The notes under the pieces: model-generated
Seen by the model: the letters and a program-made list of their open reading frames with translations, nothing else
Told to the model about the DNA's origin: nothing
The model's database searches: none
From: an uncultured Gemmiger sp.
GTDB lineage: Bacteria > Bacillota > Clostridia > Oscillospirales > Ruminococcaceae
Assembly (NCBI RefSeq): GCF_934561205.1
Contig: NZ_CAKTFU010000019.1
Span: forward strand, 1 to 46,840
DNA length: 46,840 nt
Direction of reading: 5' to 3'
Translations under genes and position numbers: made by a program
Shown here: positions 1 to 7,109 of the stretch, piece after piece
Layout of the letters: the number at the start of each line of letters is the position of its first letter
Numbering within the stretch: the first letter of the stretch is position 1

Positions 1-7
1 GCAAAAA

Positions 8-44
8 CTGTTACCTATGTCTCTTCTCTACCTGTTACCTATGT
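8..44. repeat. Direct repeat CTGTTACCTATGT, two copies
   Basis: The 13-mer CTGTTACCTATGT occurs at 8-20 and again at 32-44, a 24-bp period. Nearby short direct repeats of this kind can be transposase binding sites at the end of an insertion sequence, so this may be an IS end cut by the window edge. No transposase gene is visible, so the family is unknown. Confidence 0.4.
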
Positions 45-129
45 TACTACTCTATACACATTGCTCGCCCGTGCCCGCTTGCCTTGTAAGAAAACTGCCC
101 CGGAAAACGCGATGCTGCGCCAAGTTGGC

Positions 130-152
130 GGGCGACCGATGGTCGCCCCTAC
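130..152. repeat. GTAGGG-type palindrome (GGGCGACC arm)
   Basis: The palindrome GGGCGACCGATGGTCGCCC is followed by CTAC. It belongs to the dispersed family of GC-rich palindromes bordered by GTAGGG/CCCTAC seen at many intergenic sites in this window. The rest of 1-279 holds no convincing gene. TTGACA at 181-186 lies in a small palindrome (GACAC/GTGTC, 183-195) but has no good -10 box, so the nan promoter is not assigned. Confidence 0.6.
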
Positions 153-279
153 ACATTCCCTGTCTATGGAATGTGATTTTTTGACACGCTGTGTCGGCGT
201 ATCCCCATACCCGCACCACCCCTTCACCATCAAAATTCAACGTAACACCAGCTATTTATGAACAGGAAGTGTTTTGTTT

Positions 280-1209
280 ATGAAAGACATTACCAAGTAC
301 CGCGGCATTATCCCCGCATTTTATGCCTGCTATGCCCCTGACGGCTCCATCTCCATCGAGGGCGTCAAGGCACTGACCCGCCACCTGATCGCCAAGGGCG
401 TCAAGGGCGTGTACGTCGGCGGCTCCTCCGGCGAGTGCATCTACCAGCATCCCGACGAGCGCAAGGCCGTGCTGGAAGCTGTCATGAGCGAGGCCAAGGG
501 CAAAATCACCGTCATCGCCCACGTCGCCTGCAACAACACCGCCGACTCTGTCGAGTTGGCCGCCCACGCCGAAGCATGCGGCGTTGACGCCATCGCCGCC
601 ATCCCGCCGATTTACTTCCACCTGCCCAACCACGCCATCGCCGACTACTGGAACGCCATGAGCGCCGCCGCCCCCAACACCGAGTTCATCATCTACAACA
701 TTCCGCAGCTGGCCGGCACCGCGCTGACCATGCCCCTGCTGCAGGAGATGCTCAAGAACCCCAACGTTGTCGCGGTCAAGAACTCCTCCATGCCCACGCA
801 GGACATCCAGCTGTTCAAGGACGCCGGCATTGCCGCCCGCGGCGAAGATGGCTTTGCCGTCTTTAACGGCCCCGACGAGCAGTTCGTCTCCGGCCGCGCC
901 ATGGGTGCCGACGGCGGCATCGGCGGCACCTACGCCGTTATGCCCGAACTGTTTATCCGCATGAACGAGCTGATCGAAAAGGGCGACCTGCCCGCAGCCC
1001 GCGCCATCCAGTACAAGGCCGACCGCATCATCTACAAAATGTGCGAGGCCAAGGGCAACCTGTACGCCGTGCAGAAGGAAATTCTGCGCCGCATGTACGG
1101 CCTGGAGCTGGGCGGCGTGCGCGCCCCGCTGCCGAACCTTGCCCCTGAGGACGAGGCCGTTGTCGCCGAGGCGCAGCGCATGATCGAGGCCGCCGTCGCG
1201 GAGCTGTAA
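280..1209 (+). CDS. nanA: N-acetylneuraminate lyase (NanA)
   Basis: This 309-residue protein belongs to the DHDPS/NanA class I aldolase family and should cleave N-acetylneuraminate to N-acetylmannosamine and pyruvate in the cytoplasm. The carboxylate-binding motif GGSSGE is at residues 47-52, the catalytic Tyr of YNIP at 139 and the Schiff-base Lys of VAVKNSS at 167, with the usual family length. ATG at 280 is chosen because AGGAAG lies 10 bases upstream; a TTG at 274 is in frame but too close to that site. It is the first gene seen of a rightward nan operon followed by the anomerase, nanE and nanK, and this context supports sialic acid over dihydrodipicolinate chemistry. Confidence 0.93.
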   Translation: MKDITKYRGIIPAFYACYAPDGSISIEGVKALTRHLIAKGVKGVYVGGSSGECIYQHPDERKAVLEAVMSEAKGKITVIAHVACNNTADSVELAAHAEACGVDAIAAIPPIYFHLPNHAIADYWNAMSAAAPNTEFIIYNIPQLAGTALTMPLLQEMLKNPNVVAVKNSSMPTQDIQLFKDAGIAARGEDGFAVFNGPDEQFVSGRAMGADGGIGGTYAVMPELFIRMNELIEKGDLPAARAIQYKADRIIYKMCEAKGNLYAVQKEILRRMYGLELGGVRAPLPNLAPEDEAVVAEAQRMIEAAVAEL

Positions 1210-1221
1210 AAGAGGTGCGGC

Positions 1222-1671
1222 ATGATCGTCGATTCGTTTGATTATATCGCCCGCTACAAGGGGCTGCACCCCAACCTGGACACGGCCATCGACTGGCTGA
1301 ACAGCCACACGCTGGACGCGCTGGAAAACGGCCGCATCATCATCGACGGGGACAAGGTCTTTGTCAATGTGATGGACGCCGACCTGCGCGACGCCGAGGG
1401 CGCGACCTTTGAGTACCACCGCCGCTACGCCGATTTGCAGATCGACCTTTGCGGCAGCGAGCACTGGGGCTGGGCGTCCGACGGCAGGGACGAAGGGACC
1501 TTCAACGCCGAGGGCGATGTCGGCTTTAAGTCCGGCCCGGAACACGCAGGCGGGGAACTGGGGCAGGGTAGGTTTGCCATCTTTTTCCCGGGTGAACTGC
1601 ACAAGCCCAGCTGCAAAACCCCCGGCTGCGACCACCTGCGCAAGGCCGTGGTCAAAATTCTGATGAAATAA
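1222..1671 (+). CDS. nanQ: YhcH/YjgK/YiaL-family sugar anomerase (NanQ-like)
   Basis: This 149-residue cupin-like protein belongs to the YhcH/YjgK/YiaL (DUF386) family. Members in sialic acid operons (NanQ) speed conversion between the alpha and beta anomers of N-acetylneuraminate. Family features visible are the FEYHRRYADLQI segment and the histidine in PGELHKPSC, both in the expected metal-binding core. It starts 12 bases after nanA, behind an AGGTG-like ribosome site, so the two are co-transcribed. The anomerase role is inferred from family and operon position. Length is normal. Confidence 0.85.
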   Translation: MIVDSFDYIARYKGLHPNLDTAIDWLNSHTLDALENGRIIIDGDKVFVNVMDADLRDAEGATFEYHRRYADLQIDLCGSEHWGWASDGRDEGTFNAEGDVGFKSGPEHAGGELGQGRFAIFFPGELHKPSCKTPGCDHLRKAVVKILMK

Positions 1672-1674
1672 AGT

Positions 1675-1710
1675 AAAAAGCCTTCCCCCTTTTTTCGGGG
1701 GAGGCCTTTT
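1675..1710 (+). terminator. Intercistronic hairpin between nanQ and nanE
   Basis: AAAAGCCTTCCCC and GGGGAGGCCTTTT form an imperfect stem-loop ending in a short T run, immediately before the nanE ribosome site. It looks like a partial terminator or RNA-processing hairpin that could lower expression of nanE and nanK relative to nanA. Confidence 0.5.
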
Positions 1711-1734
1711 GGCATGAAAAAGGAGTTGTCTTTT

Positions 1735-2436
1735 ATGACGCACGAAGAAATTTTCAATAAAATTCAGGGCGGACTGATCGTCTCCTGCCAGGCGTTGGAG
1801 CATGAGCCGCTGTACACCAAGGAGGGCGGCATCATGCCGCTGATGGCCAAGGCCGCCGCCCAGTCCGGGGCGGTGGGCATCCGCGCCAACACCGTGCGCG
1901 ACATCACCCAGATCAAGGCGGTTGTGGATCTGCCCGTCATCGGCATCATCAAAAAGGACTACCCCAACACGCCGATGTACATCACCGTCACGATGAAGGA
2001 AGTCGATGAACTGGTTGCCTGCGGCGTGGATATCCTGGCCGTGCAGGGCACGGGTGCGCTGCGCCCCGACGGGCAGACCAGCGCCGATTTTATTCGTTCT
2101 GTCAAAGAAAAATACCCCGACCAGCTTGTCATGGCCGACTGCGATAACCTTGAAAACGCCATGGCCTGCGCTGCCGCGGGTGCGGATTTCATCGGCACGA
2201 CGATGCGCGGCTACACCCCCGAAACCAAGGGCATCGACGATGTGGACTTTGGCTTTATCGCCCAACTGGCGCGCGAGTGCCCCGCCAAAATCATTGCCGA
2301 GGGGCATATCCACACGCCGGAGCAGGCCGTGCAGGCGCTGTACGCGGGTGCGTTTGCGCTGGTCGTGGGCGGTGCCATCACCCGCCCGGCGGAGATCACC
2401 GCCCGCTTCACGGCGGCTATCAACAACCACAAATAA
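1735..2436 (+). CDS. nanE: N-acylglucosamine-6-phosphate 2-epimerase (NanE)
   Basis: This 233-residue TIM-barrel protein matches the NanE family, which converts N-acetylmannosamine-6-phosphate to N-acetylglucosamine-6-phosphate. Typical segments are GGLIVSCQALEHEPL at the N-terminus, GIIKKDYP, MADCDN, IGTTMRGYT, IIAEGHIHTPEQA and ALVVGGAITRP. An in-frame ATG at 1714 exists, but AAGGAG at 1720-1725 lies inside that extension and is spaced 9 bases from the ATG at 1735, so the latter is the start. The gene lies between the anomerase and the ManNAc kinase, as expected for the pathway. Confidence 0.93.
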   Translation: MTHEEIFNKIQGGLIVSCQALEHEPLYTKEGGIMPLMAKAAAQSGAVGIRANTVRDITQIKAVVDLPVIGIIKKDYPNTPMYITVTMKEVDELVACGVDILAVQGTGALRPDGQTSADFIRSVKEKYPDQLVMADCDNLENAMACAAAGADFIGTTMRGYTPETKGIDDVDFGFIAQLARECPAKIIAEGHIHTPEQAVQALYAGAFALVVGGAITRPAEITARFTAAINNHK

Positions 2437-2446
2437 GGGGTTTGCC

Positions 2447-3367
2447 ATGAGCAACATGTATTTAGGCGTGGACATCGGCGGCACGGCGGTCAAGCTGGGT
2501 CTCGTCGATGAAAACGGCACCGTGCTGCGCCGTGCCGAGCGCAGCGTCAGCTTTGACGGCTACAAAACGCCGATTTTGGACACTGTGCAGGCCGCCGTCC
2601 GCGAGTTTTTGGCGCAGGGTGCCCCTGCGCTTGCGGGCATCGGTGTGTCCGCCACAGGGCAGATCGACAGCCGCCGCGGCGTGGTCGCGGGGACCTGCGG
2701 CAACTTCCCCGGCTGGATCGGTGTGGATATAAAAGGAACGCTGGAACGCGAGTTTGACCTGCCTGTCACCGTCGCCAACGATGCCAACTGTATGCTGCTG
2801 GGCGAGGTATGGGCAGGTGCCGCCAAGGGCTATACCGATGTCATCGGCGTTACGCTGGGCACGGGCGTGGGCGGCGGCATCCTGACAGGCGGCCGCCTGC
2901 TGGAGGGTGCACGCGGTCTTGGCGGCGAGCTGGGACATTTCCGCCTGCATGCGCTGGACGGTGTGGTCTGCACCTGCGGTGCCATCGGCTGTTATGAGCG
3001 CTACGCCGCCACCACGGCGCTGGTGCGCGGGGCCAAAAGCGCGGGGCTGGACCTGCCCGACGGCCGCGCCATCTTTGAGGCTGTCGCCGCAGGCGATGCC
3101 CGCGCCGCTGCCGTGCTGGAGCGTTGGATCGATGAAATCGCCCAGGGCTTGGCGGGGCTGGTGCATATCTTTAACCCGCAGCTGATTTTGATCGGCGGCG
3201 GCGTCAGCGCGCAGCAAACGCTGCTGATCGACCCGCTGGCGGAAAAAGTGCGCGGCAGCGTAATGCCTGCTTTTGCCCAAGGGTTGGAAATCAAGGCCGC
3301 CGCCCTGCAGAACGACGCAGGGCTGGTGGGCGCGGTGTATTATTTTCTGCAAAATGCACCGCAGTGA
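2447..3367 (+). CDS. nanK: ROK-family N-acetylmannosamine kinase (NanK)
   Basis: This is a 306-residue ROK-family sugar kinase. The ATP-binding loop DIGGT is near residues 9-13, the catalytic Asp lies in NDAN (111-114), and the ROK zinc motif CTCGAIGC (175-182) is complete, with the upstream His at 164. In this operon it most likely phosphorylates N-acetylmannosamine to supply NanE. It begins 10 bases after the nanE stop and ends before a strong terminator, so it is the last gene of the operon. Sequence alone does not exclude glucose as substrate; the assignment rests on context. Confidence 0.88.
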   Translation: MSNMYLGVDIGGTAVKLGLVDENGTVLRRAERSVSFDGYKTPILDTVQAAVREFLAQGAPALAGIGVSATGQIDSRRGVVAGTCGNFPGWIGVDIKGTLEREFDLPVTVANDANCMLLGEVWAGAAKGYTDVIGVTLGTGVGGGILTGGRLLEGARGLGGELGHFRLHALDGVVCTCGAIGCYERYAATTALVRGAKSAGLDLPDGRAIFEAVAAGDARAAAVLERWIDEIAQGLAGLVHIFNPQLILIGGGVSAQQTLLIDPLAEKVRGSVMPAFAQGLEIKAAALQNDAGLVGAVYYFLQNAPQ

Positions 3368-3382
3368 ACAATTTGCCCAATT

Positions 3383-3427
3383 AAACAGAGCAGTGCCCCC
3401 GCAAAACGCGGGGGCACTGCTCTGTTT
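3383..3427. terminator. Bidirectional terminator, nanK / hydrolase
   Basis: A long GC-rich stem (AAACAGAGCAGTGCCCCCGC against its complement) with an A-rich loop is followed by TTT on the + strand and by TTT on the other strand as well. It sits between the convergent nanK and hydrolase genes and can serve both. Confidence 0.85.
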
Positions 3428-3430
3428 CGG

Positions 3431-4387
3431 TTACTGTTCCAGACATTCCTCAAAAAATTTGGTGGTCACGGCGGTGTATTTTTCGGTGTCGCGGTAATAG
3501 CACACGGCGTGGGCGGCACCGGGTATGGTCAGCAGTTGCTTGCGGGAGGCACAGGCGTCAAAATTTTTGCGGCTCATCTCGCAGGGCACAAAGCCGTCCT
3601 CCTCGCCGTGGACAAACAAAATCGGCACGGTGGCCTTGCTTACGGCGGCGGTGCAGTCAATGTTGTTCGGCTCAAAACGGCCGTACAGCCGCGCACCCAG
3701 GCGTCCCACCGCGTAGGCTGCGCCAACGGGCGCGTGGGGCAGGTAGTCGGGCAGACATTTGCGGGTGATCTCCTCGGCGCTGGTGTAGCCGCAGTCGGCC
3801 ACAATGCCCCTGACCGAGCTTGGCAGCGGCAGCCCGCTTGCCAGCATCACGGTGGCGGCACCCATCGAAACGCCCATCAAAAACAGCGGGGTGTCCTGGC
3901 CAAAGCGGTCGGCGGCCCAGTTGGCCCAGCTTTGCGCGTCGTACTGCTCTTTGGCACCCATGGTAATGGTATGCCCGCCGCTGCGGCCGTGGGCGCGCTG
4001 GTCGGGCAGCAGCACGTTGTAGCCCAGCTTGCGGCACAAAATGTACCCGCCCAGGCCGTCGCGCTGGGCGTAGCCGGTGTAGCCATGGAAGATCAGCACC
4101 ACGGGCGCGCCGTCCTTGTGGTGGTAGTAGCGGCCAAACAGATCCACGCCGTCCTTGGCGGTGATGTGCACCTCCTCATAGGGGGCGTTGTCCAGAATGG
4201 CGGCATCGGCCTCCATGGCATCGCGGTAGGGCAGACGGGACTTCATCTCGGCGGGGGCGGGGACCTTCGGGTCGGGCTTGTGGTAAAAGCTGATGCGGTA
4301 CATGCCGTAGGCGGCGCCCAGCAGGGCGGTCCCGGCGGCGGCAGCCGCGGCGGCAACGGCAGCGGCAACAGCGCGGTGAGGTTTCAT
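3431..4387 (-). CDS. Membrane-anchored alpha/beta hydrolase
   Basis: This 318-residue serine hydrolase has an Ala-rich hydrophobic N-terminus (about residues 6-30) that looks like a membrane anchor or signal. The oxyanion motif HGYTG is at 101-105, the nucleophile elbow GVSMGA has Ser174, the acid is Asp264 in HGEEDGFVP and the base is His293 in PGAAHA, so the catalytic triad is complete. The start at 4387 is set by AAGGAGGA just upstream; a longer frame to 4519 crosses the promoter. It is divergent from the HTH regulator gene. Members include lipases, esterases and peptidases; the substrate is unknown. Confidence 0.8.
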   Translation of the reverse strand: MKPHRAVAAAVAAAAAAAGTALLGAAYGMYRISFYHKPDPKVPAPAEMKSRLPYRDAMEADAAILDNAPYEEVHITAKDGVDLFGRYYHHKDGAPVVLIFHGYTGYAQRDGLGGYILCRKLGYNVLLPDQRAHGRSGGHTITMGAKEQYDAQSWANWAADRFGQDTPLFLMGVSMGAATVMLASGLPLPSSVRGIVADCGYTSAEEITRKCLPDYLPHAPVGAAYAVGRLGARLYGRFEPNNIDCTAAVSKATVPILFVHGEEDGFVPCEMSRKNFDACASRKQLLTIPGAAHAVCYYRDTEKYTAVTTKFFEECLEQ

Positions 4388-4421
4388 GGGGGGAATCCTC
4401 CTTGCAAATTTTCTTGCTTTC

Positions 4422-4450
4422 AGTATAGCAAAAAATGCGCTGTTTCGCAA
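4422..4450 (-). promoter_or_regulatory. Promoter of the alpha/beta hydrolase
   Basis: Read leftward, TTGCGA (4445-4450) and TATACT (4422-4427) are separated by exactly 17 bases, and TGC before the -10 box gives an extended -10. It lies about 35 bases upstream of the start codon. Confidence 0.7.
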
Positions 4451-4480
4451 TGTACAATGCGGCGGCTTTGTCATAAAGTC

Positions 4481-4509
4481 TTGCGAAAATCGGCAAAACC
4501 GTGTATGAT
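4481..4509 (+). promoter_or_regulatory. Promoter of the HTH regulator
   Basis: TTGCGA (4481-4486) and TATGAT (4504-4509) are spaced by 17 bases, about 50 bases before the start at 4556. A perfect inverted repeat covers the -10 box, which suggests repression at this site. Confidence 0.7.
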
Positions 4510-4521
4510 AAAGTATCATAC
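4503..4521. promoter_or_regulatory. Probable operator palindrome over the -10 box
   Basis: GTATGATA and TATCATAC form a perfect 8-bp inverted repeat with an AAG centre. It covers the -10 box of the regulator promoter and the likely transcription start. This is the usual layout for an autorepressor; GTATAC follows at 4526-4531. Confidence 0.55.
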
Positions 4522-4555
4522 TATTGTATACTTTTCAGAAAAGGAAGCCCATGCT

Positions 4556-6007
4556 ATGCAGGACATTACCGCTGAACTGGAAAAACTTATCGGAGGCTAC
4601 CAAGGCCAAATGACAACGCTGGCGCGGGCGGCGGGGGTCGACCGCTCGACGCTGTACAAGTTTGCCAAGGGCGAGCGTGTGCCCAACGGCGAGCAGCTGT
4701 ATCGGCTGGTGCACGCGCTGAACCTGCCGCCGGAGCGCACAGCCAACCTGATCTTGCGCGGCAACGCCCTGCGCGGCAGCAGCGAGCCGGTCATGCGCAG
4801 TGAGATCGAACTGCTGATGAACACACTGTTTGCCATGCCGCATCAGCTGGAAAAGCTGCGCGCCATGCCGAAACGCCCGGAACCGACGGAACCGCTGCCG
4901 TTGTGCGGGTTTGTGTACGGCGCCGTCGAGACCGAAAGAATGGCGCGGCGGCTGACGATGGAATATCTGTGCGGGGACGACGTGCGCCCTGTACTGGTGT
5001 CGCCCGTATGTAAGGCTCCGCTGCTGAACGGCGCACTGAAAAGTCTGGCGCAGTGGCGCGGAAAACCCCACAGCGTGCGCCAGCTTTTGCGGCTGGCAAG
5101 TCCGGGCGAATCGGTGGCGGGGGACGCGGGCAATATCCGCGCCGTGACCCGCGCCATACCGTTTTTGTTCATCGACAATGTCAACTACGAGGCGCGCTCA
5201 ATGGCAGGCCCCGCCGTCGAAAAGCTGCCCGGCGCGTTGACAGACGCTTACCTGCTGTTCCCGCATGCGGCGCTGTTCTGCGCGGAAAACAGCGCGGCCC
5301 TTGTCACAGAACCTGCCGTTGTGGAGGGCTTCCGCGAGGTATACGAAAAACAATACCGCGATGCCGTGCCGTTTTTGCAGCCCACCGAGTGGGGCCGCTA
5401 TTTTGCCGAGGCCGCCGAGCTGTACGACGGGTTCTTTCAGCGGGATAGTGGTGCCATACTGGTGCGCTGGCGGCCGCCGCTGGCCCTGTTTTTGGACGAC
5501 GCCATGTGCGAGCAGATACAGCTTACCCCCGAAATGGACAGCGACGGTGTGCGCAGCATGGTGCTGGAGTATATCCGCAAATGGAAAAACCGCCGCATGA
5601 ACGTGATTTTCATCGAGGCGGGCTTGCTGGATTTTGTACACAGCGGGCGCATCGGCGGCCTGCCGGACGATTTGTACCTGCCGCTGGCACCGCAGCTGCG
5701 CCGCAATCTGCTGCTGCGTCTGCGCGCCGCCGTCGAAAAAGAGGAACCGATGGTCTGCCTGGCTGACCCCGAACAGCAGCCGATGGTGTCGGGTATCCAT
5801 GTGGTGATTTTGGAAAGCGGCGGCGTGGTGTTTTGCCAGACGGCCGCAGGGGCGGCCAACGAACCCTGCCGCCGCGAATATCTGGTACAGCAGCCGCTGC
5901 TGACCCGCAGCATGGCAGAGTACCTGCGTTGGCTGCAAACCGACGGCCGCCTGCGCAGCAAAAAATATACTTTGGACTTTATTGATTCCTGCCTGCAAAT
6001 GCTGTAA
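4556..6007 (+). CDS. HTH-type transcriptional regulator with large C-terminal domain
   Basis: This 483-residue protein starts with an XRE-like helix-turn-helix (about residues 10-60, with TTLARAAGVDRSTLYKFAKG as the likely recognition region). About 420 residues follow that I do not recognise; they contain no transmembrane segment or known enzyme motif. ATG at 4556 is in frame, with AAGGAA 9 bases before it; the nearby ATG at 4551 is out of frame. The frame stays open far upstream antisense to the hydrolase, but that part is a shadow. A palindrome over the promoter suggests autoregulation. The divergent hydrolase may be a target; this is inference. Confidence 0.75.
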   Translation: MQDITAELEKLIGGYQGQMTTLARAAGVDRSTLYKFAKGERVPNGEQLYRLVHALNLPPERTANLILRGNALRGSSEPVMRSEIELLMNTLFAMPHQLEKLRAMPKRPEPTEPLPLCGFVYGAVETERMARRLTMEYLCGDDVRPVLVSPVCKAPLLNGALKSLAQWRGKPHSVRQLLRLASPGESVAGDAGNIRAVTRAIPFLFIDNVNYEARSMAGPAVEKLPGALTDAYLLFPHAALFCAENSAALVTEPAVVEGFREVYEKQYRDAVPFLQPTEWGRYFAEAAELYDGFFQRDSGAILVRWRPPLALFLDDAMCEQIQLTPEMDSDGVRSMVLEYIRKWKNRRMNVIFIEAGLLDFVHSGRIGGLPDDLYLPLAPQLRRNLLLRLRAAVEKEEPMVCLADPEQQPMVSGIHVVILESGGVVFCQTAAGAANEPCRREYLVQQPLLTRSMAEYLRWLQTDGRLRSKKYTLDFIDSCLQML

Positions 6008-6029
6008 TATGGAAGGGGAAAGGGGCTAT

Positions 6030-6059
6030 GTTCTCTCTTTTGGCAGCAAAAGAGAGAAC
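6030..6059. repeat. 12-bp perfect stem-loop after the regulator
   Basis: GTTCTCTCTTTT and AAAAGAGAGAAC pair perfectly around GGCAGC. No clear T run follows on the + strand, so its use as terminator of the regulator gene is uncertain. The rest of 6060-6235 is GC-rich non-coding sequence with a long imperfect inverted pair (GGGCGGG near 6144, CCCGCCC near 6186). Confidence 0.6.
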
Positions 6060-6235
6060 CAGAGAAAACTGCCGCTACTTCCGAGGCGCGGGGCACGGCC
6101 AGGGGAACCAGTCCCCCTGGACCCCCAAATAGGTGGGTCGCGGACGGGCGGGTCTAAAAAATCGTCAAGACACATTTTTTAACGCCCCGCCCACCCGCTC
6201 CCGTCTTACGGCTCCGCCGAAAAATTCACCACCCG

Positions 6236-6452
6236 GTAGGGGCGGGGCATGCCCCGCCCGCGACAAAACGGCAACGTGAACATTATGGTTTGGTTTGTAG
6301 GGGCGGCATATATGCCGCCCGTTGCAGCCACACCGACAAATCAACCTAACGGGTAAACCGCCGCGGGCGAGCAATGCTCGCCCCTACAACGAAAGGGATA
6401 ATTGCAATAAATTTCAGGTTCCCCGGCGGGGTGAGTCACCCCGCCCTACATC
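6236..6452. repeat. Composite of GTAGGG palindromes, copy A
   Basis: Four palindromes lie in series: GGGCGGGGCATGCCCCGCCC (6240-6259), GGGCGGCATATATGCCGCCC (6301-6320), GGGCGAGCAATGCTCGCCC (6365-6383) and GGCGGGGTGAGTCACCCCGCC (near 6427-6450, split by TGA centre). The outer edges read TTTGTAGGG and CCCTACAAC. The order, spacing and linker AACGGGTAAACC recur at 42829-42976, so this is a mobile composite and not chance palindromes. No gene is present in 6008-6569. Confidence 0.75.
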
Positions 6453-6489
6453 GTACGGTATAAAAATGTGTCCGCGCGGCGGACACTCC

Positions 6490-6556
6490 ATATTTATTAT
6501 TTCTTATTTATTATTTGTAATTTATTATCTATTATCTTTTATCTATTATCTAAAAA
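6490..6556. repeat. AT-rich TTATTATCTATTATC tract
   Basis: A tract made almost only of A and T, built from variants of TTTATTATC, directly abuts the NUDIX ribosome site (AGGAAGGA, 6557-6564). Similar tracts are at 20496-20533, 42688-42719 and 43050-43080. Just before it, a GTGTCCGCGCGGCGGACAC hairpin followed leftward by ATTTTTAT is a leftward terminator with no leftward gene to serve. Confidence 0.65.
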
Positions 6557-6569
6557 AGGAAGGATCCCT

Positions 6570-7109
6570 ATGCCTCACACCGAAACCACCCTCTCCAGCG
6601 AGGAGATCTTCAACGGCCGCGTCATCCGCGTCACCTACGACAAGGTCCTGCTGGAAAACGGCAACACCAGCACCCGCGAGGTCGTGCATCACCACGGCGG
6701 CGCCTGCATCCTGCCCGTGGACGAAAACGAAAACATAACGATGGTGCGCCAATATCGCTACGCCCTGGGCGAGGAAATGTGGGAACTGCCCGCCGGCAAG
6801 CTCGAAAAGGACGAGGACCCCTTTGAGGCCGCCAAGCGCGAACTGGCCGAGGAATGCGGCCTGACCGCCGACCGCTTTGTGGATTTGGGCGTCGTTTACC
6901 CCACCGTCGGCTACGACAGCGAAAAAATCTATCTCTGGGCCGCCACGGGGCTGCACAACGTCAACCAGCATTTGGACGAGGACGAGTTTCTGGACGTTGT
7001 CAAAATGCCGCTGGACGAGGCCCTGCGCCTTGTCATGGACGGCACCATCAAGGACAGCAAGACCCAGATCGGCATCCTGAAATACGCGATGCTGCGCGAT
7101 AAAAAGTAA
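6570..7109 (+). CDS. NUDIX hydrolase, ADP-ribose pyrophosphatase-like
   Basis: This 179-residue protein carries a perfect Nudix box at residues 76-98: G, five residues, E, seven residues, REL, A, EE, C, GL. The N-terminal REVVHHHGGACILPV segment and the length match the NudF/ADP-ribose pyrophosphatase group, which hydrolyses ADP-ribose to AMP and ribose-5-phosphate with Mg2+. ATG at 6570 is preceded by AGGAAGGA. The methyltransferase gene begins on the base after its stop codon, so the two are translationally coupled. Confidence 0.88.
   Translation: MPHTETTLSSEEIFNGRVIRVTYDKVLLENGNTSTREVVHHHGGACILPVDENENITMVRQYRYALGEEMWELPAGKLEKDEDPFEAAKRELAEECGLTADRFVDLGVVYPTVGYDSEKIYLWAATGLHNVNQHLDEDEFLDVVKMPLDEALRLVMDGTIKDSKTQIGILKYAMLRDKK

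Noticed and set aside
256..2520. A 754-codon open frame on the - strand across the nan operon
   Set aside because: It is antisense to nanA, the anomerase, nanE and the nanK start, has a His/Gly/Val-rich composition typical of GC-rich shadow frames, and has no ribosome site.
3509..4555. Upstream extension of the HTH regulator frame
   Set aside because: It is antisense to the alpha/beta hydrolase and crosses both promoters; the start at 4556 has a ribosome site.
6236..6452. CRISPR array
   Set aside because: The repeats are palindromes of different sequence with irregular spacing, without a constant repeat and unique spacers, and no cas gene is nearby.
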